From assembly GCF_020520425.1 (NCBI RefSeq), contig NC_079492.1, positions 116,595,157 to 116,659,156 on the forward strand: a stretch of 64,000 nt of DNA, in the 5' to 3' direction. This document shows positions 46,572-58,496 of this stretch, piece after piece. The position numbers and the translations under genes are program-made. The first letter of the stretch is position 1; every line of letters begins with the position of its first letter. The stretch comes from Spinacia oleracea (Eukaryota > Streptophyta > Magnoliopsida > Caryophyllales > Amaranthaceae). A model generated the notes under the pieces. The model worked only from the letters and a program-made list of their open reading frames with translations. It did no database searches and was not told the DNA's origin.

Positions 46572-49500
46572 CTACCCTGCAAACAGGGTTGAGAACCAAA
46601 TGTGATCCCTATTGCTTATTTCTTTGGGCATCACACCATTCACTCTATTATATACATTCTGAAGTATACTGCTGCACACTTTATCAATACACCTAACTTG
46701 AGAGTTCCACGTAGCATTATTTCTCTCAATCCAAATGTGATAAGCCACACTCATCACAAGGGTGGAGTACACTCCCCTTCTGAACTTAGTAATCCTTCTG
46801 CTGAATATCCATTGAAATGTAGCAGAGAGGAGCTTAGGAGCATTCTGCATACCAATCTTGGTAGTACACTGCATCCAGCATCTAGCACTGTATGAACAAT
46901 AAAAAAATAAGTGTTTGTGACTCTCAACAACTGAAACACATAGGAAACAAACATTATCAGCAGAAACTCCTATTTTCAGTAATCTGTCCTTTGTGTTTAG
47001 TCTTTCCAACATAGCCAACCAAGTGATAAATCTATTCTTAGGGAGACTCAATCTATCCCATACTGCATTAGTCCATGGCACTTTGCATAGAACAGGAGCA
47101 AGGCAGCAATAAGCTTCTTTAATGGTGTATTTAGTGATAGAAATCAACTGAGTTTCAGACAAGTAATTCTTCATCAAATCTTTCACAGTGCATATGGATT
47201 TCCAGTACCAGCTATCACACACTTTGGGGGAATAATCCCACCAACTTCCATCCTTGATGTATACATTATTCACCCACCTCACCCACATGTTATCTTTCTT
47301 TGTGGCAATCATCCACACATGTTTTCCCATTGCTGCAATATTCCACAGTTTCAGATTAGTTAGGCAAGCCCTCATTTCTTCTTTGATTTGCTGATAGACC
47401 CCCAAGCAACCTTACCAGGGCCAATAGCATCAATAGTGCCCTTCCAAAGAAAGTTCCTGCAAATAGCATTGACAGTATTGTACACCCCTTTAGGTAGCAC
47501 CATGATCTGAGACCAGTAAGTCTGCAGAGTCATGAGCACACAGAGTTGACCAATGTGAGTCTACCAGCAAAGGACATGTTCCTGGAGCTCCATATTTTAA
47601 TCCTTGCACACATGTTTTCCACTATCTTTTCACACTCACCAACTCTAATTTTCTTAGAGCAAATAGGCAAACCAAGGTATCTAAAGGGGAAACTCCCTTT
47701 GGAAAACCCTGTCATGACCAGAATTCTTTGAACTTCAGTTTCAGGCATGCCAGTGCAATAAACAGATGTTTTAGAAGGGCTAGCTTGCAAGCCTGTAGTA
47801 TTTGAGAACAATTTGAAACCTTGCATCATCAAGTAGACAGATCTGAAATCACCTTTACAACACAAGATGAGATCATCAGCAAAACATAGATGATTTAGTT
47901 TGGACACCTTGCATCTTGGATGAAACTGGAATTCTTCTTTCTCACCCACCACCTTCAGGATCCTGGACAAATATTCAATGCAAAGCACAAACAGGAGAGG
48001 TGACAGAGGATCACCTTGTCTAAGGCCTCTTTTGCCTTCAAAGAACCCATGGAGAGAGCCATTGATAGCCGAAGAGAATTTAGGTGATCTGACACACTGC
48101 ATGATGATGATGGTAAAGTGAGGAGGGAACTTGAGTGCAACCAGCATTTCTTCCACAAAATTCCATTCAACTGTATCATATGCTTTCTATAAATCCAGTT
48201 TGATGAGAAAACTTGCAGAGCTGTTCTTCCTTTCATAACCTTGAACCAAATCCTGGCGAACCATGATATTGTGAGCAATGAATCTGCTATGCACAAAGGC
48301 ACCCTGATTTTGAGCAATGAGATCAGACAACATTTCCCTCCATCTATTACACAAAACTCTGGAGATGCATTTATAGACTACATTACAGCATGAGATTGGC
48401 CTAAACTCCTGAACACTCACAGGACACTTCCCTTTTGGAATAAGGGTGATGCTAGTAGTGTTAATCTCTTTCAGCATTTTCCCAGTAGCAAGATAGCCAA
48501 GAATGGGATTGCTAACATCCTCCCCAATATCACCCCAAACACCTTTAAAGAAGGAGCTAACAAACCCATCAGGACCAGGTGCTTTCCCTCCATCAATATC
48601 CCACAAAGCAGCCTTGATTTCTTCTTTAGTGAATGGAGCATTGAGATCATTACTCATAGATACAGTCACCAAGGGGCCAGTGTGAAAAATTTGCTCCTTC
48701 ACTGAAGTTCTAGACTCCACTTTTGTGCCTAGCAGCCATTTATAATACTCCAAAAATACAGCAGGAACCTGATCAGGACTAGAAGTCCACTCTCCATGCA
48801 TGTCTTTGATAGAAAACACAGAATTCTGTATATGTCTTTGTCTGAGAGATCTATGGAACATATCAATGTTCTCATCACCTCCTTTGATCCAATTAGACTT
48901 AGATTTTTTAGAAAGAAAACTCAACAAAGCTTTGTGTGCTGCTAAGAACTCCTGATGTGCCTCTTTTTCTGCATCAGCCAAAGTTACATCAGCAGGATTG
49001 AGATGAAGCTCACTTTGAATTTTCCGCAAGTTTTGAGAAGCTTTCACTTTCTGAGCTTCAATGTCACCAAACCCCTCTTTGTTAAGCTGCTTTAATATAG
49101 TTCTCACTCTCTTAATTCTCTGAACCACCTGATACATCTTGGTTCCTTGTTGATGTTCTTGCCAACCTTGAAGAACAAGGTTCTTGTACTAAGGAAAGTC
49201 TTGCGACATTGGAAAAAAATTAAAAGGTTTCTTCCGCACTGCAGATTGAGGGTACACATAAATGATCCCAGGGCAATGATCAAAATACCCTTCATTCTTG
49301 AAGCAAACTTCTGTGTTTGGATAAATGTTATGCCAAAACTGATTTGTCATCACTCTGTCTAGCTTACATAACACTATATTGTTCCCCTTCTGTTTATTGT
49401 TCCAAGTGAAGAAATTCCCACTGGATTTCACATCCTCCAAACCACAACTATGAACATAATTCTGAAAATCCTGCATCTCACTGAACCTCATATCACTATC

Positions 49501-49979
49501 AACTCTCTCCCCATTGTTTAAAACACAATTAAAGTCCCCCATGAGCACCCAGGGACCCTTAATCCTACCAGCCAAGCTACAAACATCCTTCCATAATGTC
49601 ACCCTTTCTTGCTGAGTGTTATGAGCATATATGAAATAACAATCAAACTTATACCATTTTTAACCCCAATCTTACAGTGAATCATTTGACTGGAGCAGGA
49701 AACAAGATTAACTTGGAATTCACTAGGATTCCAAGCTAGAACTACTCTACCACCAGGATGACACATATTATTGGTAGTAAAAGACCAGCCATTAAACAGA
49801 TTTAGGTACAAAGCCCCCATGTTGTGAGCTTTGACCTTTGTCTCAAGGAAGCAAACCAAACTACACCTATGAGCACACAAGAAAGCTTTCATATCCTTAT
49901 GTTTGGTGTGTTTGTTAACCCCCATGACATTCCAAAACATAATTCTATCCATTAGTGTCAGGAGGTTGTCCACCTCCAT
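46572..49979 (-). pseudogene. LINE ORF2: endonuclease, reverse transcriptase, zf-RVT
   Basis: Begins MDRIMFWNVMGVNKHTKHKDM, an endonuclease/exonuclease/phosphatase N terminus (LETKVKAHN). A frameshift near 49655 precedes the rest of the endonuclease (WVLMGDFNCVL, CKLDRVMTN, FDHCPG where SDHSP is usual). RT: GGKAPGPDGFVSSFFKG, ITLIPKGKCP, FRPISCCNVVYK, FLIKLDL then a TAG at 48187-48189, continuing [31 protein letters not shown] (catalytic Asp pair intact) and FRYLGLPI. After a break near 47400-47530 the C-terminal part (WDRLSLPKNRFITWLAMLER, CFLCVSVVESHKHLFFYC) is the reverse-transcriptase zinc-binding domain. At least two shifts and one stop make it non-functional. Confidence 0.92.
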
Positions 49980-50028
49980 CCACTAACCCTTGTGTACCAT
50001 CTATAGTGTTTCCTAGTACATTCCCCCC

Positions 50029-51154
50029 TCATGTTCTGAGTTCCTGCAACTCCAACACCTGAAAAGAGTTAGTGACTCTCACAGGTGTGGATGGATGAAC
50101 CCTAGTCCTAACAGGGTTTGGAGCTTGAACAAACTCCTCCCCTGCATTCACAGTCAATGCAGCTGTGTTATTGACAGGATTATTGTGTTTTACCACCCAT
50201 TTCTTCTTCATTTTCTTCTTCCTGCAATCACTGGCAACATGACCTAACAGTTTGCAGTGATCACAAACTGTAGGTTTCCATTCATACCCAATGTTGATTG
50301 TCTTCACTACTCCATGTTCATCTTGAAATTTCAAACAATCAGGAAGAGTTTGCGACAAGGCAACCTCAACTTGCACTCGAGCAAAATGCAATTTATCTCT
50401 ATGAGCAGTAGCTTGGTCAGGATGAAATTGCCAACAGAACTCACTATCTTACTCAAGCTTCTATTTCCCCAAAATTTCAACTCTAAATTCTTAAATTGAA
50501 TCCAGATTGGTGCCACTTTAACCTCATACTTGAAATCTACAATATCTTTATGCCAAGGTTTGCAAATCACAGGTTTCTTATCAAAAGTGGGCCTATTATC
50601 ATTCAAAACTTTGTCTCGATTTTCCATAGTAAAGAAACAAACCAGAAAAACTCCATGTTCTATAGTTACCACCTTATCAACCCCCAAATCCTTCTATATA
50701 CATCTAAATAAACCCTCAATCACAGATAAGGGGGGGTTTGCACCTAAAATAGCACACACAATCGCAGAATTCCAGTAATCTACCTCATCCTGAATGTCCT
50801 CCATTTCAATCGACACAATATGATCATCTTGATTGCTTTCAATTTCAAATTGAAAAATGGGTATGGGGGTTACCTGAGTAGAATGCTGTGAGTTTCCTGA
50901 TTTCATCACCGACAGCCACGATGAGAAAGTTCGATGAGCTTATGAACGTGCTTGCATAGCAGAAATGGAAGTTCTCGGGGATAGAATTTCACCCTCTTCT
51001 TCAGTCGAGCCATTACCATCATCACTGGATTGAACCTCCATAGCAACAACACCCAGAAGTTCATCCATAGCTCTAGTTTTCTTAGCCTAAGACTCCGACG
51101 TAGGACCTGTCAATTTTTGTGGTTTCTTCCGAGCTTTCGATTTTCCAAGCATGG
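50029..51154 (-). pseudogene. LINE ORF1 (DUF4283 plus zinc knuckle), interrupted
   Basis: Starts at the ATG at 51154 (MLGKSKARKKPQK), with a stop about 30 codons on. Readable parts: 50909-50694, a DUF4283-type domain at 50687 onward (VTIEHGVFLVCFF, RPTFDKKPVICKPW, IWIQFKNLELKFWG), then after a shift near 50400 a segment with a zinc knuckle (CDHCKLLGHVASDC) and a basic tail. These are the RNA-binding parts of plant L1 ORF1 proteins. Confidence 0.85.
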
Positions 51155-51293
51155 CGTCAGCGTAGGATAAGAGGAGAGCTTAACCTACGCCGAGAGAAAA
51201 CTTGAGCGAGAAGAAAACTTTAACATGAGTCTACCTTAGATAGTATGAAAAATCAAATTTCAAACTTTAATGAAAACCCTTCTTTAGAACCTT

Positions 51294-53070
51294 GAATCAA
51301 AAATTTTTTTGATTCTTGAGTTTTCCCCAAATTCTAGGGTTCTTAAAATATTTTCAAGAATATGGCATTGCTGATAGATTCTTGAAGAAATTTTCGTTTC
51401 CGTATTCCTCGGCGGTGTTTTGATCGGAGGTTTGATCGGTGATCGATTTGGTTGTGATTCTTGAGAACAGCAGCACCCAATACGTGCTCCTCCGTCGTCG
51501 TCTTCTTCGACGGCTGCTTCTGCTAAGATTCAGTTTGATTTTTTGGCTTTCTCTGCCGATGATGTTATTGGTAATACTTAAACCCTTGAAACCTCTCTTT
51601 CTCTTTCCGAAATTTTGTTGCTGGTTCGTCATTTTTTTGGAATCATCTCAGTTGTATCGCCGCAATTTAAATTATTGCTGGCTAATTGTTGTTGCTGCCG
51701 ATGATGTTTTGTGAATTTGAGAATTGTTGGAATTTTTTCTTGTCCAATCGAAAATGAATTTTTGTTGTTGTTGGCTCTTGTGTGAGAACTGGAGTGAGTT
51801 TTGGTTGAAATTGTTTCAATCTTTGGATGGATTCGTGAGATTTAGTTCACTTTCTTTGATGAATGTGTTACAGAAGGTCCCTAGCTTTTTCATCTTGGTG
51901 TAGTGACCATTTTAAACCAAATAGAGTTACATGAATATCGGGATTCTTTTCTGGAAATGTAATTAGGAGTTGAAATCCTTTGGAGTTGCTTTGCCATAAA
52001 CCCCAGCCTCAGAGTCTGTTAACCAGTTAGGACTTAGGAGTTTTATCCAACCTTGATGGCAAGTTAGCTGGAAAATTGGCAATTGAGACCCATGTTCTAA
52101 TGGATTTGTTGGTACTTCGTGTAAGCATGGCTCCAACGGTATATCCCAGGCTGCATTTGCATTATCAGATTCAATTCAGTTTTGGAGTTGCGGATTTTGA
52201 GCATTTAAAAGCTGACAGTTGCTCCTGGAGAGTGGTGTGAGCAATATGGGAATTCAGCACTAGTATTGCAGAAATTGTAGTTTGGTTGTTGAATGTCGGC
52301 ATGCTTTGTTGCCAATAACATTGAATTTTTTTTTTGGTGTTGAAGTTTGTTTGTGACCCAACAGAGGTTGAGGTTTGTTTTGTGATGACCCAACAGAGGT
52401 TGAGGTTCATTTTGTGACCCATAGTGGTCCTTTCTCATTGATCCATAAAGATCAATTTCATGATCCATTGCGATCTTTCTTTTGATGAGACCCATTGTGG
52501 CTCATTCTTTTCGACCCATAGAGGTCATTTTCAGACCCACGGTGGTCCTTTTTAGACCCAAAGTGGTCAATTCTCAAAAGACCCAAAGGGTCAAATTCTC
52601 AAATTGTTTCTTTTTTGATCAATTTCTATCTTCAGCTTTGTTTTCATAGCTGAATTTCTCATTCTTTTCCTCTCAAACAGATTATCCTTCATTCTTTACA
52701 TTGGAGTTATGGTGTATGTGTGTGATTGGTTGATGACCAATGGTGTCTTTTGGACAGCAAGAAGCTGATTTATGGTGGTTGGTTCAAACAACATTATTCT
52801 GATTGGTCAGTTCCATTTGTATGCAGTATTCTGGTGGTTTTCTCATCAATCAAGTTGTTGATCCTGGTAAGGAAGCAACCATGGATTCACATGACAATTT
52901 TCAGATGTTAAGTGTTGGAGAAACACAAAGGTTAGTAGTGTTCAGAACTTCAGATACCTCCCGTTGACAGTTTTCCAGATGTTGTGGTTGCAGTTCTCAT
53001 CGCCAAGAGGAGCAACAACTGCTTCATTTCAAGATTTCAAACTAAAAATGTTTAACACCATTTTCAGTTT
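51294..53070 (+). other. non-coding interior of element F
   Basis: No believable reading frame. T-rich leader, a hairpin-repeat cluster at 52376-52592 and otherwise unrecognised sequence up to the polypurine tract. Confidence 0.65.
52376..52592 (+). repeat. cluster of GACC/GGTC mini-hairpins with covarying stems
   Basis: Eight spaced units of 13-17 bases with short stems and 5-7 base loops: GACCCATAGTGGTC (52416), GATCCATAAAGATC (52440), GATCCATTGCGATC (52462), GAGACCCATTGTGGCTC (52487), GACCCATAGAGGTC (52513), GACCCACGGTGGTC (52533), GACCCAAAGTGGTC (52555) and GACCCAAAGGGTC (52580), preceded by two looser copies. Where the left arm has T the right arm has A. Confidence 0.9.
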
Positions 53071-53078
53071 GAGAGGGG
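53071..53078 (+). other. polypurine tract of element F
   Basis: GAGAGGGG immediately before the 3' LTR. Confidence 0.8.
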
Positions 53079-53561
53079 TGTTGGAACTTATACTTTAGTA
53101 TAAGTTGTTAGTTTGTTTCCTTAGTTTAGGAAGTTTGTTACTAGAATACTAACTTGTACATATGTTAGTATAAATACCTAAGCTTGTATTACTACCTCCG
53201 TCCCGGAATACTCGACCCGGTTTGACCGGCACAGAGTTTAAGGGACTTGAATTGAGTTATTTAATTTAATAGGTAGTAGTTGATAGTGGGGTATTATTTT
53301 AATGTAGTTAGTGGGAAATGGGTAAAGGGTGGGGTTGGGGGAGAGTAGGGGTTGAATTTTTAATTATTTTTGTATGGAGTAGGGGGTAGGTGGGTTAATA
53401 GGGGTGGAGTGAGAAATAATATAATATTGTTAGAATATTTCCATTTTTAGAAACAGGTCAAGTATTAAGGGACGACCCGATAAGGAAAACAGGTCAAGTA
53501 TTCCGGGACGGAGGGAGTATTTTCATTAGTTACACAATTAATACAAAATGTAGTCCATTAT
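53079..53561 (+). repeat. 3' LTR of element F, with MITE, truncated
   Basis: Near identical to the 5' LTR up to CCATTAT. The MITE occupies 53192-53517. The last part of the LTR is displaced by element G. Confidence 0.92.
53192..53517. mobile_element. Stowaway-type MITE (Tc1/mariner)
   Basis: Ends CTACCTCCGTCCCGGAATAC and, inverted, CTCCCTCCGTCCCGGAATAC, about 27 bp long with few mismatches. Flanked by TA (53190-53191, 53518-53519). The 5' LTR of F has the unfilled site with a single TA, confirming insertion. 326 bp, no coding. Confidence 0.95.
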
Positions 53562-54432
53562 TGTTGATTCCCGAGTTTTGACGATGACAAACTTAAGCTA
53601 TACTCACAACTGTTTATCTAAGGAATGTCAGGAACAGGTTAACATGAAGCAATCAGTACACTTAGCAAGAACAGAATACAAAGATACCAGCTGAGAAGCC
53701 ATGAAGAAAACAAGTTCAAAACAGGAATTAAGATTGAGCCAAGACCAAAAAGAATGAAGGCTAGCAAGTCTTCTATGTATCGAAAGGTATAAGATCAGTG
53801 TAATTTAGATACTGCTTAGTATGGGAACAAAGTCTTTCGTAGAGTCCAAGTTATATTTTTGAAACAAAAATTAATCAGTTTATTTCTAGATAAGCTTAGA
53901 AGTTTGAAACTGATTTCACAATCCTACTTGAGGTAATATGCTTGAGAATTTGAGTTGCTATACAACACTTAAATCCGTAGAGATAGATTTTACAAAACGC
54001 GTTTTAATGAGTTTATTTGCGAAAATTTATCTTTTGAAAAGAGTCCTAAATTGTGTTGAATTGGAATCTAGGGTTAACTCTTCGTTTCTTATAAATAGAC
54101 CTCAAGTTATTTTCGAAAGTTTTTTATCAGACTTTTTACTATCAAACCGGAAGCTTTCAGGTATCACCCTTAGAGTTTTAATCTTTAAAGTTTTTGTTCC
54201 TGTTCCCATATAGAGCAGTATTTGTTACTTGGTTTTATATTTTGTGTTAGTATTAAGTTTAATATCTATTCGTTTCATTATTGTGTTGAGTGATTGTATG
54301 ATAAGCCTGAGTCAGGCTTACTTAAGCAAGAGTGAAGATCTCGCATGAGATCTGTGAGGTGAAACAGTTGAGGGACTGTTTTCATAAGGGAAGGAACAAA
54401 GAGGGTTGTTCCTAGTTATCTGTAATCAGAGG
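53562..54432 (+). repeat. LTR fragment of another retroelement, G
   Basis: Starts TGTTGATTCCCGAGTTTTG right where the F LTR stops, with a TATA-like CTTATAAATAG near 54090, and is cut by element C at 54432. The start resembles some copia (SIRE-like) LTRs. Assignment is tentative because neither a second LTR nor genes are in view. Confidence 0.6.
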
Positions 54433-55895
54433 TGTGAGGGGGGTCGAAAAAGCGCGAGGCTAATGCGTGACCTTGTCCCTCGTGGGTGTGACGATTCTTT
54501 TTATTCAATCAAGTGTAATTGGATTTCCTGTGAGTATACACCCAATTGACTAGTAATATAGGAGTCGCCATTCAGTTTTTAACAACAATGAGAAAAACTG
54601 ACAAAACCCGATTATCGTGACATAAAGGGAGTGCAATTATGTTTGACCACGACGGCCGTAGGTTCCCTTGTGATCCCGGGTGTGGGGATCTCTCAATATA
54701 CACCCGCAAGGTAGAGATTGAGGGTTCGGGGGACTGTAACTACCGAGAGGAGTAATTCGCTTGTCGATAACTCCAGAGGCAGGATATCCTTACTAGCTCA
54801 GCATAAATAATTAAAGGGACATGCATTAACTATTAAACTAATCTGAGTTGATTTTAGCAATATGCAACATATAATACTAATTCGATCGTGATTATCTGAT
54901 TTAAATAGCATTAAGAGACCTAGCATGATAATCCGATTTCCCAAAAATATTATATTTGTTACGCGTGATAGAACAATCATATTAGGTTAGTTTAACAGTT
55001 CATAAAAAGGGCGAGGAAAGCAGTTAAATCATCAAAAAGGGACACGTTACGACGCACCCTTGAGAGGTGCGTCACGGTTCTCAGAAAACTAACCACTTTG
55101 ACTTTGCTATTTCTCCTTTTTATTTAACGAATCTCAATTATGGGACAGGATACGTTCTGTTCGATTTATGGATCGATTGCGACAGAACGCGTGAACAGTT
55201 TCGCAGCGAGAGGCTTAGGCTAAGGGTTGAGTCAATACTCAGAATATCATTGTGTGTGGTTGTGTGTCGTTTCACGTCAAAACTAGGGGCCTATTTATAG
55301 GGAAGAGTTCGTGGAAAGATAGAATTGCAGAGTTCTAATCCGCAAAGAGTTAGGAAAAAACACGTACCCAGGTACTTTCAGCGCCCAGGCCTGGGCGCCG
55401 AAGATTTCGGCGCCCAGAGCCAGGCGTTGAAAATAGGATCCGGGCAGTTTTGTTTAGTCAGATTCGGATTCCTAAAATCCGTAGAGTTTGAGATTAATTC
55501 GAGTCTTTTAGCGCGTATCAATTTCATGACGGAATGCGTCTGGGCCCATTACGAACTCTAGGTTCGTTAGGATTTTAATTAATACGTAACTCTTATTTTC
55601 GAATCCTATTAGGAATAGGATTCTCGCAGTTTTCTATCTCATTTAGGATTTATGTTGGAGTGCAACACCTAATTCTGACAGGTTTCTATCTTTTATGATT
55701 TTCCACTTTTAGAAGCTACCTTTTACGGTAGTTACTATTTTTAGCAGGTTTCCATAAATAGCAGGTTTCGGGGGAAATGAAATGGGGAATCGAGATTCGT
55801 TTATTTTATAGGAGATGTGTTGTCAAGTGGAGTTTTTATGCTTTCATCATCGAACCTTTCCCTTGCGGGAACGGGGACAAAAGTAGGTGTCTACA
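54433..55895 (-). repeat. 3' LTR of element C
   Basis: 1463 bp; plus strand from TGTGAGGGG to GGTGTCTACA. Reverse complement of the A1 LTR and the solo LTR at 27242. GGCGCC hairpin at 55379-55433. Confidence 0.94.
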
Positions 55896-55913
55896 GTTAG
55901 CCCCCACTTTGAC
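55896..55913 (-). other. polypurine tract of element C
   Basis: Minus strand GTCAAAGTGGGGGCTAAC precedes the LTR start TGTAGACACC, as in A1. Confidence 0.85.
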
Positions 55914-56504
55914 TGAGTCTTGGAGTAAGACGATGGTCAAAGTATTAGACGGAGTGCGTCACACAAGCCATGGTGTATGTGACCTGTTTTGCGAGGGTCT
56001 CACGAGCCCCCGAGTGATAACTTTTGACTTAAGGGTCATCACTTGAAGTGTCGACATATCCCTCACGTGTCATTGGGATTTGTCAACTGATAGTATAGAA
56101 ACTTCCTCACTTTGTCATTGGAAGGATCTAAAGGTGCGTAGAAACTCCCTCACTTTGTCATTGGGAGTAACTACAGATGTTTTCGAAATTAAAGCTGTAA
56201 AGTGTAATTGGGCCTGGCCAAGCACAACCACGAGGTAAAACGTTTTTAAAGATTCTCATTTTCAGGGCTAGCTAAACGAGAAAACCCCCTTATTTTTATT
56301 GGACGTAAAACGAAGGAAAATCCAACACATCGTTCTTTTTTGGAAAAACGAAAAACCAATCCTTTAATTTTTGGAAAAAGGGAAAACCAATCCTTTAATT
56401 TTTGGAAAAAGGGAAAACCAATCCTTTAATTTTTGGAAAAGGGAAAACCAATCCTTTAATTTTCGAAAAAAGGGAAAACCGATAAAAGTTATCGCTGCAG
56501 CGAC

Positions 56505-56905
56505 TAAGGACCTGCGTTGTTAGTGACGCAGACCCCGCCCGCTGAAGGTGGGCGAGCCTGTCCGCTGAGGGTGGACCCCCCGTCCGATAGAAGTGGACGA
56601 ATTTGTTTTGATGTTTTTGAAAATAAGGACCTACGCGGTTTGTGACGTAGACCCCGCCGGCTGAAGATGGCGAACCTGTCCGCTGAGGGTGGACGCCCCG
56701 TCTGATAGAAGTGGACGAATCTGTTTTGAATTTTTTTTTGTTTTTTTGAAAATAAGGACCTACGTGGTTTGCGCCGTAGACCCCGCCGGCTGAAGATGGC
56801 GAGCCTATTTTAAATTTGAAGACTTTATTTTTCGAAAACTGAGGACCTGCGCGGCTAGTGACGCAGACCCCGCCCGCTGAGGGTGGGCGAGCCCATTTTG
56901 AATTT
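56505..56905 (-). repeat. array of covarying mini-hairpins, family A (copy in C)
   Basis: Four modules, each with CTGCG...CGCAG or CTACG...CGTAG (starts near 56511, 56630, 56759, 56846), CGCC/GGCG or CGCCC/GGGCG, and GTCC/GGAC stems. Reverse-complement counterpart of 10247-10722. An open frame of about 240 codons across it on the minus strand is a by-product of the repeat. Confidence 0.85.
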
Positions 56906-57330
56906 CTTATTTTGCCTATGTAGAAGAGCTTTTGGTGATTACAACCTGTTGGTGGGTCGTAATATTTCCTAATTAGATGTGTCCTATAAGTGGGTCCACA
57001 CTGTGTATATTTTTGTTTAACAATATATTTTTTGAGATATCCAAACATGATATGGTGCGTGGCGCAGTCTGGGAATGTGATTTTGATTGCGCGCTCCTTA
57101 TTGGAGTCCACTTTTTGCGAGCCCCCAAGCGTTGGGGCTCGTCGGTTGTTTTTCGCGTCTTGTAATCATGTTTGGGGTCACGCTCGTATGTGCGAGCGAC
57201 CTCCTATAGTAGTGTGCTATTTTAGCGAAGCCGTGGAGTGCGACTTTCAGTGAAGAAATCGGCAATTTTCAAGCCGAATGAATATGGCAGGGCCCAATAG
57301 AAGTTAGGGCCTTTTGAGCCTGGGTTCATT

Positions 57331-57385
57331 TTCGGCGCCCAGGCCTAGGCGTTGAAATAATTCACGCCCAGGTGGGGCGTTGAAA
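57331..57385. repeat. GGCGCC hairpin module 1 of element C
   Basis: TTCGGCGCCCAGGCCTAGGC followed by GTTGAAA, then a second arm CGCCCAGGTGGGGCGTTGAAA. Same pattern as in the LTRs. Confidence 0.75.
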
Positions 57386-58440
57386 GTGTTGTTTGGGCTG
57401 GTCTTTTGATGACACAGTTGGCCTCTTGTTCATTCGTTTATTTCACTTGGAAGTTCTATGTATTCTCTTCTCTTTTTGTTTTTTCTTTATTTTTAGGACG
57501 TGATGATTTTCTTGAGAAACCGTAGCCGATTGGTGGACTACGGTGCTTGTCGCTTTGGGGCGATTATTTTAAGGAACTGTTGCTCTTAAGGTGTTCAGTT
57601 ATTGCAATAGTCGGGCGAGTCTATATGGCCCGAGGAACATACCTTGAGGTGTAAGACTTTGATCGCTCTTATATTTTTTGAACGTGTTCGTGAATGATGA
57701 TATGTATGTGCGAATGAGCGTTCATAGAATGGCCGTTGTGTGCGGTCCATTAATCAGTTTGCTTGAATCAATTTTTTTTTTTTGAGCAATGACTGATTTT
57801 GAATAGTTTGCTTAGAAGCTTGATAGGGTTCAGGCCCATTCATGAAAGTGGGTTTAAACATCGTGCCCTTTCGATTGTTCAAACATTTGCTTCGAGAGAT
57901 TTTTTTATTTTGCTATGGTCGTTTCGTAGCTTGGAGCTCCCAAGTATGCATGTTGGGATGCTTTCTTTTGGCGTACGATTTTTTAGGTTCTTTCGAGAAA
58001 GATGCCTTGGGGTAGGTGCGAGCTATCCCTTCCGTGGTAGGCAATGTTTTGCTACCTTTAATCCTTAATGTAGAAGTCGTGTGGCTTGCATTTTGAATTT
58101 GGGCGATAAGTAGTTTTTTTTTGCCTCTTTTACACATGCTCTTGGTCGTGCCTACATTAGTGTAATATGCCTTACCCTTTTTTAGACTTGTACCGTGGGA
58201 CGGTTGAACTTATGGTGCAACGTAGGCTTGTGTGGCCTAACGACGTGTCTTAGAACATTCTTCCAGGTGTTGGGATATCATTTGCATTGGAGTATTTCAT
58301 CATGCCTTGTTCAGGTGCTCGAATAAGTGTAGCACCTTTTGCGTGGGTTTGCACGGCTTATTACTTCGTTCAATGTGAGGATTCATAAGTGTTTCTTTCT
58401 TGTTTTTATATCAGGGCAAGATTTAGCAAGCAGAGATATT

Positions 58441-58496
58441 CAGTGCCCAGGCTGGGGCGTTAAAGATATCGGCGCCCAGCTCTGGGCGTTGAAAAT
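58441..58496. repeat. GGCGCC hairpin module 2 of element C
   Basis: GTGCCCAGGCTGGGGCG, then TCGGCGCCCAGCTCTGGGCG and TTGAAAATG, followed downstream by a TTCTGGGCAG echo and a T-run. Confidence 0.78.

Larger units (their letters stand above)
46463..51278 (-). mobile_element. L1-type LINE retrotransposon, about full length, inactive
   Basis: Flanked by 15-bp direct repeats CTTCTTTAGAACCTT (46448-46462 and 51279-51293). On the minus strand it runs from 51278 to an A-tail at 46470-46463. ORF1 (gag-like) and ORF2 (endonuclease, RT, zinc-binding end) are both present but interrupted. Length 4.8 kb, inserted in the leader of copia element F. Confidence 0.94.
46047..53561 (+). mobile_element. short non-coding Ty1/copia element F (with nested LINE and MITE)
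   Basis: 5' LTR 46047-46291, primer site TGGTATCAGAGC directly after it, polypurine tract and 3' LTR 53079-53561. Removing the LINE (and one target copy) and the MITE leaves an interior of about 1.9 kb without protein genes. Element G cuts the end of the 3' LTR. It resembles small non-autonomous copia derivatives that depend on another element for replication. Confidence 0.9.

Noticed and set aside
56395-57111. 238-codon open frame on the minus strand of element C
   Set aside because: The peptide simply repeats the hairpin module (SSAGGVYVTNRVGPYFQK), and the A1 copy reads differently. No retroviral domain.
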